Positions 1 to 8,363 of a stretch of DNA of 64,000 nucleotides are shown in pieces. Made by a program: the position numbers and the translations under genes. Each line of letters opens with the position of its first letter. The first letter of the stretch is position 1. The DNA is from SP197 sp965242595 (GTDB lineage Bacteria > Pseudomonadota > Alphaproteobacteria > SP197). The stretch is from the NCBI GenBank assembly GCA_965242595.1, contig OZ251464.1, positions 1-64,000 of the forward strand, written 5' to 3'. The notes below the pieces were generated by a model. That model searched no databases and was not told where the DNA came from. It was given only the letters and a program-made list of their open reading frames with translations.

Positions 1-137
1 ACGCCTATGCCCGCACCATGGAACGGCTTATGGCCCTGCCGGTCACGGTGGTCCATGCCGGCCACGACCCCAGTTTCGGGCGCGAAAGGCTGCGCCAGAT
101 CTGCCGCGCCTGGCTGGAGGCGCGTGCGGTACCATGA
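1..137 (+). CDS. MBL-fold metallohydrolase, C-terminal fragment (partial)
   Basis: This is the last 45 codons of a gene that begins before the window; the frame starts at base 3 and stops with TGA at 135-137. The readable tail has a VVHAGHDPSFG segment followed by an amphipathic helix (RLRQICRAWLEA). That 'V-H-x-G-H-x-P-S-F' tail is typical of the last metal-ligand strand and final helix of metallo-beta-lactamase-fold hydrolases. The stop overlaps the ATG of the next gene (ATGA at 134-137), so the two are probably cotranscribed and translationally coupled. With only the tail visible the substrate cannot be named, and the family call itself is moderate. Confidence 0.55.
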   Translation, partial: AYARTMERLMALPVTVVHAGHDPSFGRERLRQICRAWLEARAVP

Positions 138-1807
138 CGGGGGCTATGACGAGCGCCATGACGGCGGACTATTACGATCTGGGCAGCCACAGCTGGCCCA
201 TCGCCACCCGTTGCGGCGCGGCGCAGACATGGTTCGACCGCGGCATGGCCTGGGTGCAGGGCTTCAACCACGAAGCGGCGCTGGACTGTTTCCAGCGGGC
301 GCTGGGAGCCGATAACGATTGCGCCATGGCCCATTGGGGCATCGCCTACGCCGTCGGCCCCAACTACAACCGCCTGTGGCGGGATTTCGGCGAGCGGGAA
401 CGCGCCCGGTGCCTGGCCAGGGCGCAGGCCGAAAGCCGGCAGGCGGCGGCGAAGGCGGCCTCCGGCCCGGCGCTGGAACGGGCGTTGTGCCAGGCGCTGC
501 TGGCCCGCTATCCCACCTGCGGCGGCGACGATTACGACGGCTGGAACGACGCCTATGCCGATGCCATGCGCCGCGTCCACGCCGACCATGGCGGCCACCC
601 GGAGGTGGCGGCGCTGTTCGCCGAGGCGCTGCTGAACCGCACCCCCTGGCAGCTGTGGGACAAGGACGGACGGGCGGCCGAGGGCGCCGGGACGCTGGAG
701 GCGGTGGCCGTGCTGGAAGGCGCGCTGGCAGGCGGCGAGCAGGCCAGGCGCCATCCCGGCCTGCTCCATATGTATATCCACGCCATGGAAATGTCGGCGA
801 GCCCCGAACGCGCCCAGAAAGCCGCCGATACCCTGTTCGACCTGATGCCGGATTGTGGCCATCTGCGCCACATGCCGAGCCATATCGACGTCTTGTGCGG
901 CCATTACCACCACGTCCTGACCCGCAACCATGCGGCCGTGGTGGCCGACCGCAAATATCTGCAACGCGAAGGCGCGATGAACCTCTATTCCGGCTATCGC
1001 GCCCACGACTATCACTTCAAGGTCTATGGCGCCATGTTCCTGGGCCAGCTCGCCCCGGCGCTGGAAGCGGCCGAAGAGATGGTGGCGACCCTGCCGCCGG
1101 AGCTGCTGGCCTCCGGCGACCCCCCTGTGGCCGACTGGCTGGAAAGCTATATTTCGGTCAAACAGCATGTCCTGATCCGCTTCGGGCGCTGGCGCGACAT
1201 CCTGGCCCAGGCGCTGCCGGACGATGCAGAGCTTTATTGCACCACCACCGCCATGATGCGCTATGCCCGTTCGGTCGCCTGTTCGGCCCTGGGCGATATC
1301 GCCGCCGCCGAGGCCGAACGGGACGCCTTTCTGGCGGCGCGCGACCTGGTGCCGGAGAGCCGCAAGCTGTTCCACAACACCTGCCTCGACATCCTGGCGG
1401 TGGCGGAACGGATGCTGCTGGGCGAACTGGACTACCGCAAGGGCCATATCGAGGAGGCCTTCCGCCATCTGCGCCGCTCGGTCGAGCTGGACGACAACAT
1501 GCTCTACGACGAACCCTGGGCGTGGATGCAGCCCACCCGCCACGCGCTGGGCGCCCTGCTGCTGGAACAGGGCCGCTTCGACGAGGCGGAGGCGGTCTAT
1601 CGCGCCGATCTCGGCCTGGACGACACGCTGCGCCGCTGCTGCCAGCATCCCGACAATGTCTGGAGCCTGCACGGCCTGCACGAATGTCTGGCGCGGCGCG
1701 GGGCACAGGCGGAGGCGGCCTTCGTCGCCCAGCGCCTCGCCATCGCCGCCGCCCGCGCCGATGTGCCCATCCGCGCCTCCTGCTTCTGCCGCCTGCAGGC
1801 GCAGTAA
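134..1807 (+). CDS. TPR-repeat protein, TTC38-like
   Basis: A 557-residue soluble protein. The N-terminal third carries a TPR-like helical pair (W-x-Q-G-F-N-H-E-A-A ... C-A-M-A-H-W-G-I-A-Y) that matches the bacterial TTC38-like family of tetratricopeptide proteins. Further helical repeats are visible near residues 280-330 and 430-520 (for example A-L-L-L-E-Q-G-R-F-D-E-A-E-A-V-Y-R). No signal peptide or membrane segment is evident, so it is probably a cytoplasmic scaffold or partner-binding protein. The first ATG (134) overlaps the upstream stop; in-frame ATGs at 146 and 158 are alternatives, and 158 would place the start just before the conserved region. Function is unknown; the TPR assignment is solid but no catalytic motif was seen. 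Confidence 0.75.
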   Translation: MTGAMTSAMTADYYDLGSHSWPIATRCGAAQTWFDRGMAWVQGFNHEAALDCFQRALGADNDCAMAHWGIAYAVGPNYNRLWRDFGERERARCLARAQAESRQAAAKAASGPALERALCQALLARYPTCGGDDYDGWNDAYADAMRRVHADHGGHPEVAALFAEALLNRTPWQLWDKDGRAAEGAGTLEAVAVLEGALAGGEQARRHPGLLHMYIHAMEMSASPERAQKAADTLFDLMPDCGHLRHMPSHIDVLCGHYHHVLTRNHAAVVADRKYLQREGAMNLYSGYRAHDYHFKVYGAMFLGQLAPALEAAEEMVATLPPELLASGDPPVADWLESYISVKQHVLIRFGRWRDILAQALPDDAELYCTTTAMMRYARSVACSALGDIAAAEAERDAFLAARDLVPESRKLFHNTCLDILAVAERMLLGELDYRKGHIEEAFRHLRRSVELDDNMLYDEPWAWMQPTRHALGALLLEQGRFDEAEAVYRADLGLDDTLRRCCQHPDNVWSLHGLHECLARRGAQAEAAFVAQRLAIAAARADVPIRASCFCRLQAQ

Positions 1808-1923
1808 CGGCGGCGGGCAGGCGCACCCTGGCCGAACGCATGCTGCCCGCCTTCGCCGACCACCTCTGCCCGCTGGAAACGGCGCTGGACGTCTTCAGCG
1901 ACGAAACCTCCCGATTCGCCTCG

Positions 1924-1951
1924 TGCCGCCCCGGGTTCCCGGGCGGCGGCA
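1924..1951 (+). terminator. GC-rich hairpin after the TPR gene
   Basis: An inverted repeat with outer arms TGCCGCC / GGCGGCA and inner arms CCGGG / CCCGG around a TT loop lies 116 bases after the TPR stop codon. It is followed by a weak T-containing stretch (AACTTCGCTTT) rather than a true U-tract. It could be an intrinsic terminator separating the TPR gene from maeB, or just GC-rich secondary structure. Confidence 0.3.
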
Positions 1952-1959
1952 ACTTCGCT

Positions 1960-1987
1960 TTGACGCCGCGCGGCCGGGGGCTAGGCT
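1960..1987 (+). promoter_or_regulatory. candidate sigma-70 promoter for maeB
   Basis: TTGACG (1960-1965), a 16-base spacer and TAGGCT (1982-1987) lie about 35 bases before the maeB start codon. The -35 element differs from consensus at one base; the -10 element is weak. It sits just after the possible terminator hairpin, which is a sensible place for an independent promoter. Confidence 0.3.
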
Positions 1988-2021
1988 GGCGGCCGGGGTG
2001 GCTGGGCGCGGGCAGGCGGCG

Positions 2022-4280
2022 ATGTCGGACCAGGTGAAGGTAAGCGATGCCGAGGCGCTGCGCTTCCACGCCGAGGGGCGGCCCGGCAAGCTCGCCATCG
2101 CGCCCACCAAGCCGCTGGCCACCGCCCGCGACCTTTCGCTGGCCTATTCGCCCGGCGTGGCGGCGCCCTGCCTGGAGATTCACCGCGATCCGGCGCTGGT
2201 GTTCGACTACACGGCGCGCGGCAACACGGTGGCGATCGTCTCCAACGGCTCGGCCGTGCTGGGGCTGGGCCATCTGGGGGCGCGGGCCGCCAAGCCGGTG
2301 ATGGAAGGCAAGGCGGTGCTGTTCAAGCGCTTTGCCGATGTCGATGGCATCGATATCGAGATCGACAGCGACGATGTGGACGAGATCGTCGCCACGGTGC
2401 GCCTGATCAGCCCCACCTTCGGCGGCGTCAATCTGGAGGACATCAAGGCGCCGGAATGTTTCATCGTCGAGCAGCGGCTGCGCGAGACGGTGGATATCCC
2501 CATCTTTCACGACGACCAGCACGGCACCGCGATCATCTGCCTGGCGGGCATCGTCAACGCCCTGGAGATCGTCGGCAAGGCCCTGGCGGACTGCAAGGTG
2601 GTGGTGAACGGCGCCGGCGCGGCGGGCATCGCCTGCCTGGAGCTGGTCAAGGCGCGCGGCCTGCCCCACGACAACGCCATCCTGTGCGATTCCCGCGGCG
2701 TCGTCTTTCGCGGGCGCGAGCAGGGCATGAACCAGTGGAAATCCGCCCATGCCGTCGAGACCGAAGCCCGCAGCCTGGCCGAGGCCATGGAGGGGGCCGA
2801 CATCTTTCTGGGCGTTTCGGTCAAGGGCGCGGTGAGCGCCGCCATGGTGGAATCGATGGCGCAGGGCCCGATCGTGTTCGCCATGGCCAATCCCGACCCC
2901 GAGATTCTGCCCGAAGAGGTGCGGGCGGTGCGCGGCGACGCCATCGTGGCCACCGGGCGTTCCGATTATCCCAACCAGGTCAACAATGTGCTGGGCTTTC
3001 CCTATATCTTTCGCGGCGCGCTGGATGTGCGCGCCACCACCATCGACGACGCCATGAAGATCGCCGCCGCCGAAGCCATCGCCGCGCTGGCGCGCGAGGA
3101 TGTGCCGGACGAAGTGGCCTCTGCCTATGCCGGTGGCGCCCTGCGCTTCGGCCCCGATTACATCATCCCCAAGCCGTTCGACCCGCGCCTGATCGGGCGC
3201 GTGCCACCGGCCGTGGCCCGCGCCGCCATGGATTCCGGCGTCGCCCGGCGGCCCATCGTCGATATGCCGGCCTATCGCGCCCAGCTTTCGGGCCGCCTGT
3301 CGCCGGTGGCCGGGCGCATGTACGAGGTGTTCGAGCAGGCCCGGGCCAGGCAGGCGCGGGTGGTGTTCGCCGAGGGCGAGGAGGAGAAGACCGTCCGCGC
3401 CGCCGCCCTGTGGCGAGATCAGGGCCTGGGCACGGCCGTGCTGGTGGGGCGCAAGCGGCGCATCCTGGAGAGGATGGAGCAGCTGGGCATCGACCCGGAC
3501 GGCATCGCCATCGCCAACGCCGCCGAGACCGGCGAGCGCGAGCGCTATGTGGAGCTGGTCTATGACCGTATGCAGCGCCAGGGCGCCCTGCTGCGCGACT
3601 GCCAGCGCTGGATCAACCTGGACCGCAACGTGTTCGCGGCCGCCATGCTGGCGGCGGGCGACGCCGATGCCATGGTGACGGGCCTGACGCGCAGCTATGC
3701 CAGCGCGCTGGCCCATGTCCGCCGCGTGCTGCGGGCGCGCCAGGGCGAGATCGTGTGCGGCATGGCGATCCTGGTCTCCGGCGGCCAGACCCTGTTCATG
3801 GCCGACACCACGGTCAACGAAGCGCCCACGGCCGAACAGCTGGCCGACATCGCGCTGCAGGCGGCCGCCAAGGTGCGCAGCCTGGGGGTGGAGCCGCGCG
3901 TGGCGCTGATGTCGTTTTCCAATTTCGGCAGCCGCGGCGGCGAGCAAACCCGCCATCTGCGCGCGGCCGTCGCCATCTTGCGCGAACGCGGCGCCGATTT
4001 CGAACTGGACGGCGAGATGGCCCCCGACACGGCGCTGGATGCCGAGATGCTGGCCTATTACCCGTTCAGCCGCCTCAGCGGCCCGGCCAATGTGCTGATC
4101 ATGCCCAATCTCCACACCGCCAATGTCGCCTACAAGCTGATCGAGGAGATGGACGGCGCCGAGGTGATCGGGCCGATCCTGCTGGGTTTCGAGGCGCCGG
4201 TGCAGCTGGTGCGGCTGGGCGCGACGGTGAACGACCTGCTGAACATGGCCGCGCTCGCCGCGATCGACGCGCGAGACTGA
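2022..4280 (+). CDS. maeB: NADP-dependent malic enzyme (MaeB, with PTA-like C-terminal domain)
   Basis: A 752-residue protein of the large malic enzyme class, which decarboxylates malate oxidatively to pyruvate and supplies NADPH. Residues 1-420 are the malic enzyme part: the N-terminal catalytic region (LAYSPGVAAPC, then K-x-x-V-L-F-K-R-F-A-D-V-D), the D-D-x-Q-H-G-T-A metal/substrate segment, and a Rossmann nucleotide site (VVNGAGAAGIACLEL). The rest resembles phosphotransacetylase and is usually a regulatory domain in this family (FAEGEEEKTVRAA, then G-x-T-L-F-M-A-D-T). ATG 2022 gives the usual N-terminus; the same frame is open upstream to 1263 but that stretch overlaps the TPR gene and has no family character. 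The stop is 3 bases before the phoR start, so phoR may be cotranscribed. Confidence 0.95.
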   Translation: MSDQVKVSDAEALRFHAEGRPGKLAIAPTKPLATARDLSLAYSPGVAAPCLEIHRDPALVFDYTARGNTVAIVSNGSAVLGLGHLGARAAKPVMEGKAVLFKRFADVDGIDIEIDSDDVDEIVATVRLISPTFGGVNLEDIKAPECFIVEQRLRETVDIPIFHDDQHGTAIICLAGIVNALEIVGKALADCKVVVNGAGAAGIACLELVKARGLPHDNAILCDSRGVVFRGREQGMNQWKSAHAVETEARSLAEAMEGADIFLGVSVKGAVSAAMVESMAQGPIVFAMANPDPEILPEEVRAVRGDAIVATGRSDYPNQVNNVLGFPYIFRGALDVRATTIDDAMKIAAAEAIAALAREDVPDEVASAYAGGALRFGPDYIIPKPFDPRLIGRVPPAVARAAMDSGVARRPIVDMPAYRAQLSGRLSPVAGRMYEVFEQARARQARVVFAEGEEEKTVRAAALWRDQGLGTAVLVGRKRRILERMEQLGIDPDGIAIANAAETGERERYVELVYDRMQRQGALLRDCQRWINLDRNVFAAAMLAAGDADAMVTGLTRSYASALAHVRRVLRARQGEIVCGMAILVSGGQTLFMADTTVNEAPTAEQLADIALQAAAKVRSLGVEPRVALMSFSNFGSRGGEQTRHLRAAVAILRERGADFELDGEMAPDTALDAEMLAYYPFSRLSGPANVLIMPNLHTANVAYKLIEEMDGAEVIGPILLGFEAPVQLVRLGATVNDLLNMAALAAIDARD

Positions 4281-4283
4281 CCC

Positions 4284-5699
4284 GTGGCGCCGCGGCCCGC
4301 CCGCCCGCCCGGCCTGGGCCTGCGGCTGGCCGGGCCGCCGGTGGCGCTGGCGGCGCTGGTGTTCGCGGCGCTGGCGGCGGCGGGCGAGATGGCGCCGCTG
4401 GCGGCGCTGGCCGGCTTCGCGGCGCTGGCGGCGGCGCTGACGGCGCTGCTGCTGCCGCTGGCGGCCAATCTCTCCGCCCTGGCCCGCTGGCTGGCGGGGC
4501 GCGCGGCGGGCGCCGATGGCGCAGGCGCGCCGCCCGCTCTGCGCGCCGGGCCGGCGCGGGGCGCCGTGGCAGCCCTGGCCGCCAGCGCCCACGGCCTGCT
4601 GGAAGCCAGGGACGCCCAGGCCGCCCGCCTGGCCGCCGAGACCGACCGCCTGCTGGACAGCCTGCCCTATCCGCTGCTGATGCTGGGGCGCGAGCGCCAG
4701 CTGGTGCGCATCAACCGCGCCGGGCGGGCGCTGTTCGGCGCGCGCCAGGCCAGCGGCCTGCTGGGCCGCGATCTGGCCAATGCGCTGCGCGACCCCGCCC
4801 TGGACGATGCCGTCGCCCGGGCGCTGGCGGGCCATGGGGGCGCGAGCGTCGAGCTGACGCTTTTCAGCGAGCGGGTGGAACGGCTGTTCGCCGTCGCGGT
4901 GGCGCCGCTGGAAGGCGCGGGCGCCGGGGCGCCGGCGGCGATGGCCGCCTTTCACGACATCACCGCCATCCGCCGCGCCGAGGAGCTGCGGGTGGATTTC
5001 GTGGCCAATGCCAGCCACGAGATCCGATCGCCTCTCACCACCCTGATCGGCTGCATCGAAACCCTGCGCGGGCCGGCCCGGGACGATGACGAGGCGCGGG
5101 CGCTGTTTCTGGAGACGATGGACGACCAGGGCCGCCGCATGGCGCGGCTGGTGGACGATCTGCTCTCGCTCTCGCGCATCGAACTGAAGGAGCATAGCCA
5201 GCCTACCGGCGCGGTCGCTCTCGCCGCCATGCTGGAGCGCCTGCGCGCCTCCTTCCAGTTCGACGCCGCCGGCAAGGAGATGACCGTCGCCCTCGACATA
5301 GCGCCCGGCCTTGCCCCGGCGCGCGGCGACGAAGGCGAGCTGGAGCAGGCGTTCTACAACCTGATCTCCAACGCCATCCGCTATGGCCGGCCGGGCACGA
5401 CGGTGTCCGTCCGTGCCGGGGCCAGCCAGCGCCCGCCCGACCATCTGCGCCTTTCCGGCGGGCCGCTGCTGTGGGTGGCGGTGCGCGATGAGGGCGAGGG
5501 CATCGCGCCCCACCACCTGCCCCGCCTGACCGAGCGCTTCTACCGGGTCGATGCCGCCCGCAGCCGGGCGCTGAGCGGCACCGGGCTGGGGCTCGCCATC
5601 GTCAAGCATGTGCTGAACCGCCACCGCGGCGAACTCCACATCGCCAGCCGCGTCGGCGAGGGTTCCACCTTCACCGTCTGGCTGCCCGCCGCCGGCTGA
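4284..5699 (+). CDS. phoR: phosphate regulon sensor histidine kinase PhoR
   Basis: A 471-residue membrane histidine kinase that controls PhoB according to Pst/PhoU signalling. Two hydrophobic segments lie within residues 12-65, then a PAS-like domain (about 115-215), the HisKA dimerisation/phosphoacceptor helix with N-A-S-H-E-I-R-S-P-L (phospho-accepting His about residue 245), and a HATPase domain with N box (Y-N-L-I-S-N-A-I-R-Y-G), G1 (D-E-G-E-G-I) and G2 (G-T-G-L-G-L-A-I-V-K). The start is GTG at 4284, only 3 bases after the maeB stop. It precedes pstS as in other alphaproteobacterial pho clusters, but the Pho box lies between phoR and pstS, so phoR itself may not be autoregulated through that site. 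Confidence 0.93.
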   Translation: MAPRPARPPGLGLRLAGPPVALAALVFAALAAAGEMAPLAALAGFAALAAALTALLLPLAANLSALARWLAGRAAGADGAGAPPALRAGPARGAVAALAASAHGLLEARDAQAARLAAETDRLLDSLPYPLLMLGRERQLVRINRAGRALFGARQASGLLGRDLANALRDPALDDAVARALAGHGGASVELTLFSERVERLFAVAVAPLEGAGAGAPAAMAAFHDITAIRRAEELRVDFVANASHEIRSPLTTLIGCIETLRGPARDDDEARALFLETMDDQGRRMARLVDDLLSLSRIELKEHSQPTGAVALAAMLERLRASFQFDAAGKEMTVALDIAPGLAPARGDEGELEQAFYNLISNAIRYGRPGTTVSVRAGASQRPPDHLRLSGGPLLWVAVRDEGEGIAPHHLPRLTERFYRVDAARSRALSGTGLGLAIVKHVLNRHRGELHIASRVGEGSTFTVWLPAAG

Positions 5700-5735
5700 A
5701 ACCGCGGCGACAGGGCCTGGGGATCTCCGGCCCGG

Positions 5736-5768
5736 TTGTCACGAAACTGTCATCGTCCCGCAATAAAT
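5736..5768 (+). promoter_or_regulatory. Pho box and -10 element upstream of pstS
   Basis: Two 7-base repeats, TTGTCAC (5736-5742) and CTGTCAT (5747-5753), are separated by GAAA. This matches the known PhoB operator (two CTGTCAT-like halves 4 bases apart) at all positions but two. An AT-rich CAATAAAT (5761-5768) follows 8 bases later at the place expected for the -10 element, with the Pho box replacing the -35. It stands out sharply against the GC-rich background and lies 93 bases before the pstS start codon. PhoB encoded at 11245 would activate pstS-pstCAB-phoU-phoB from here under phosphate limitation. Confidence 0.88.
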
Positions 5769-5845
5769 CGTTCACGTGCCATCTCCAGGGTGCTCGGCGC
5801 GGTCGCGCCCGTTGCGCCGACGACCGCATCGCTCCAGGAGGGGAC

Positions 5846-6895
5846 ATGAAGCTTCGACCCAAGGCGCCGGCGCTGGCCGGCATCGCCGTCGCCCTGGCCT
5901 TCGCCGGCCAGAGTGCGGCCCAGGATATGCGCGATACGATCCGCATCGTCGGATCCTCGACCGTGTTTCCGTTTTCCGCCGCCGTCGCCGAACGGTTCGG
6001 CCAGACCAGCGGCTTTCCCACCCCGGTGGTCGAGTCCACCGGTTCCGGCGGCGGCCTCAAGCTGTTCTGTGCCGGCATCGGCATGGAGCACCCGGACGTG
6101 ACCAACGCCTCGCGCCGCATCGAGGCGAGCGAGGTCGAGCGTTGCGCCGGCCATGGCATCGCGGAGATCACCGAGGTGAAGATCGGCTATGACGGCATCG
6201 TGCTGGGCAATGCCCGCAGCTCCGGTCAGCTGGAGATCGATATCCCGCAGCTGTGGCTGGCCCTGGCCGCCGAGGTGCCCGACGGGATGGGGGGCATCGT
6301 CGCCAACCCCTATGCCATGTGGAGCGACATCGATCCCGGCCTGCCCGCGGTCGCCATCCGCGTCATGGGGCCGCCGCCGACCTCCGGCACCCGCGACGCC
6401 TTTGTCGAACTGGCGATGGAGAAGGGCTGCCAGGCGTTCGACACGGTGGCCGCCATCCAGGAGCGCGACGCGGACCGCTACGAGCGGATCTGCGCCGCGA
6501 TCCGCGAGGACGGCGCCTTCGTCGAAGCGGGCGAGAACGACAACCTGATCGTCCAGAAGCTGGCAGCCGACGCGGACGCCTTCGGCATCTTCGGCTTTTC
6601 CTTCCTGGACCAGAACAGGGACAAGCTCCAGGGCTCCAGGGTGGGCGGCGTCGCTCCTACGTTCGACAACATCGCCACGGGCGCCTATCCGATCTCGCGC
6701 TCGCTCTACTTCTATGTCAAGAACGCCCATATCGGCGTCGTTCCCGGCATCCGGGAGTATGTCAGGGAGTTCACCGGCGAAGACGCCTGGGGTCCGTTCG
6801 GCTATCTGGCCGACAAGGGGCTGATCCCGCTGCCCGACAGCGAGCGCGCCGCCATGGCGGCATCGGCCCGCGCGGCGGCGCCGCTCGGCATGTAG
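5846..6895 (+). CDS. pstS: phosphate ABC transporter, periplasmic binding protein PstS
   Basis: A 349-residue exported protein. A Sec signal peptide covers about residues 1-25 (basic start, hydrophobic core, A-x-A before QDMRD). The mature protein opens with the conserved D-T-I-R-I-V-G-S-S-T-V-F-P phosphate-binding loop, continues with V-E-S-T-G-S-G-G-G and has the R-x-x-x-S-G-T-R-D ligand segment (P-P-T-S-G-T-R-D). It is longer than the E. coli type and resembles the alphaproteobacterial PstS family that pairs with extended PstC/PstA. A strong ribosome binding site (AGGAGGGG) precedes ATG 5846. It is the first gene after the Pho box and should deliver phosphate to PstCAB. Confidence 0.94.
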   Translation: MKLRPKAPALAGIAVALAFAGQSAAQDMRDTIRIVGSSTVFPFSAAVAERFGQTSGFPTPVVESTGSGGGLKLFCAGIGMEHPDVTNASRRIEASEVERCAGHGIAEITEVKIGYDGIVLGNARSSGQLEIDIPQLWLALAAEVPDGMGGIVANPYAMWSDIDPGLPAVAIRVMGPPPTSGTRDAFVELAMEKGCQAFDTVAAIQERDADRYERICAAIREDGAFVEAGENDNLIVQKLAADADAFGIFGFSFLDQNRDKLQGSRVGGVAPTFDNIATGAYPISRSLYFYVKNAHIGVVPGIREYVREFTGEDAWGPFGYLADKGLIPLPDSERAAMAASARAAAPLGM

Positions 6896-6980
6896 TCCGC
6901 GTATCCCGGTTTGCGTTTTCGGTCCCCATGCCTACAGCCGGGCCGGAGGTCGTCTTCCACCCCCGCCAGCGGCGCGCGCC

Positions 6981-8363
6981 TTGACCTTCGCCATCCTCAC
7001 CGCCGTTCTTCTGGGCCTCGCCGCCATCGGCTTCGCCGCCGGACGCCGCAAGGCGCGCGTCCTGGCGGGGGAGAGGCCGGCGGCGCTGCATTCGCGCCCC
7101 GTCTATCACGGCTGGTACGTGGCGCTGGCCTGCGGCCTGCCGGCGCTGGCCCTGTGGTTCGTGACGCTTGCCATCGGCGAGGGCCTGATCGAGGGCGCCG
7201 TCATCGCCTCGCTGCCGGACGATGTGCGCTCCGCCTCCGGCCCGGTGCTGAGCCGTTTTCTGGCCGATGCCGAGGCGCTGGCCACGGGCGGCGCGGTCAG
7301 CGGCGCCGTCACGCCGGAGCTGGAGGAGGCGGCTGCGCGCTTTCGTGAACTGCGGCGGCTGGAATACTGGATCGGCGGCGGCGGCGCCTTTGCGCTGGGG
7401 CTGATCGGTTTCGGCCTCGCCCAGCGCCGCATCGCCGTGGCCCATCGCGCCCGCCAGCCGGTGGAGCGCGTGCTGCTGATCGTGCTTCTGAGCGCGGCGG
7501 CCGTTTCGATCCTTATCACCGTCGGCATCGTCTTTTCGGTGCTGTTCGAATCGATTCGCTTTTTCGACCGGGTGCCGCCGTTCGATTTCCTGTTCGGGTT
7601 GCAGTGGAGCCCGCAGACCGCGCTGCGCGAAGACCAGGTGGGATCGTCGGGCGCCTTCGGGGCGGTGCCGCTGTTCGCCGGCACGCTGACGGTCACCGTC
7701 ATCGCCATGCTGGTGGCCGGGCCGATCGGCCTGCTTTCGGCGATCTATCTCGCCGACTACGCCCATCCCCGCTTTCGCGCCTTTGCCAAGCCCATGCTGG
7801 AGATTCTGGCCGGCATCCCGACCGTGGTCTATGGCTTCTTCGCGGCGCTGGTGGTGGCGCCTGCCCTGCGCGAGGCCGGCGCCGGCCTGGGGATCGGCGT
7901 GGCGTCCGAAAGCGCGCTGGCGGCGGGCGCGGTGATGGGCATCATGATCATCCCCTTCGTGTCGTCGCTGACCGACGATGCCCTGGCGGCCGTGCCCATG
8001 GCGCTGCGCGACGCTTCGCTGGGGCTGGGCGCCACCCGCCAGGAAACGGTGACCCGGGTGGTGCTGCCGGCGGCGCTGCCGGGCATCGTCGCCGGCCAGC
8101 TGCTGGCCATCGGCCGCGCCATCGGCGAGACCATGATCGTCGTCATGGCGGCCGGGCTGGCCGCCAACCTCACCGCCAACCCGCTGGACGCGGTCACCAC
8201 CGTGACCGTCCAGATCGTCACCCTGCTGGTGGGCGATCAGGAGTTCGACAGCGCCAAGACGCTGGCCGCCTTCGCCCTGGGCCTGGTGCTGTTCGTCCTC
8301 ACCCTGGGCCTCAATGCGGTGGCGCTGCGGGTGGTGCAAAGATACCGCGAGAGATATGACTGA
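6981..8363 (+). CDS. pstC: phosphate ABC transporter permease PstC (extended N-terminus)
   Basis: A 460-residue inner-membrane permease. The C-terminal 260 residues form the typical PstC core (E-S-I-R-F-F at the head, then G-P-I-G-L-L-S-A-I-Y-L and the EAA-type loop near the ABC ATPase contact, with A-L-x-G-I-V-A-G-Q-L-L-A-I-G-R-A-I-G-E-T). The first 190 residues add two or three membrane segments and a periplasmic loop not present in the short E. coli form but usual in alphaproteobacterial PstC. The start is TTG at 6981; it lies 85 bases after pstS, and the 3' end overlaps pstA by 8 bases, so pstC and pstA are coupled. Confidence 0.92.
   Translation: MTFAILTAVLLGLAAIGFAAGRRKARVLAGERPAALHSRPVYHGWYVALACGLPALALWFVTLAIGEGLIEGAVIASLPDDVRSASGPVLSRFLADAEALATGGAVSGAVTPELEEAAARFRELRRLEYWIGGGGAFALGLIGFGLAQRRIAVAHRARQPVERVLLIVLLSAAAVSILITVGIVFSVLFESIRFFDRVPPFDFLFGLQWSPQTALREDQVGSSGAFGAVPLFAGTLTVTVIAMLVAGPIGLLSAIYLADYAHPRFRAFAKPMLEILAGIPTVVYGFFAALVVAPALREAGAGLGIGVASESALAAGAVMGIMIIPFVSSLTDDALAAVPMALRDASLGLGATRQETVTRVVLPAALPGIVAGQLLAIGRAIGETMIVVMAAGLAANLTANPLDAVTTVTVQIVTLLVGDQEFDSAKTLAAFALGLVLFVLTLGLNAVALRVVQRYRERYD

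Noticed and set aside
5..5639. Very long open frames on the minus strand (5-1681, 1158-5639).
   Set aside because: They lie opposite the TPR gene, maeB and phoR, have low-complexity composition (G/A/R/Q/H-rich) and no family features. They are side effects of GC-rich third positions.
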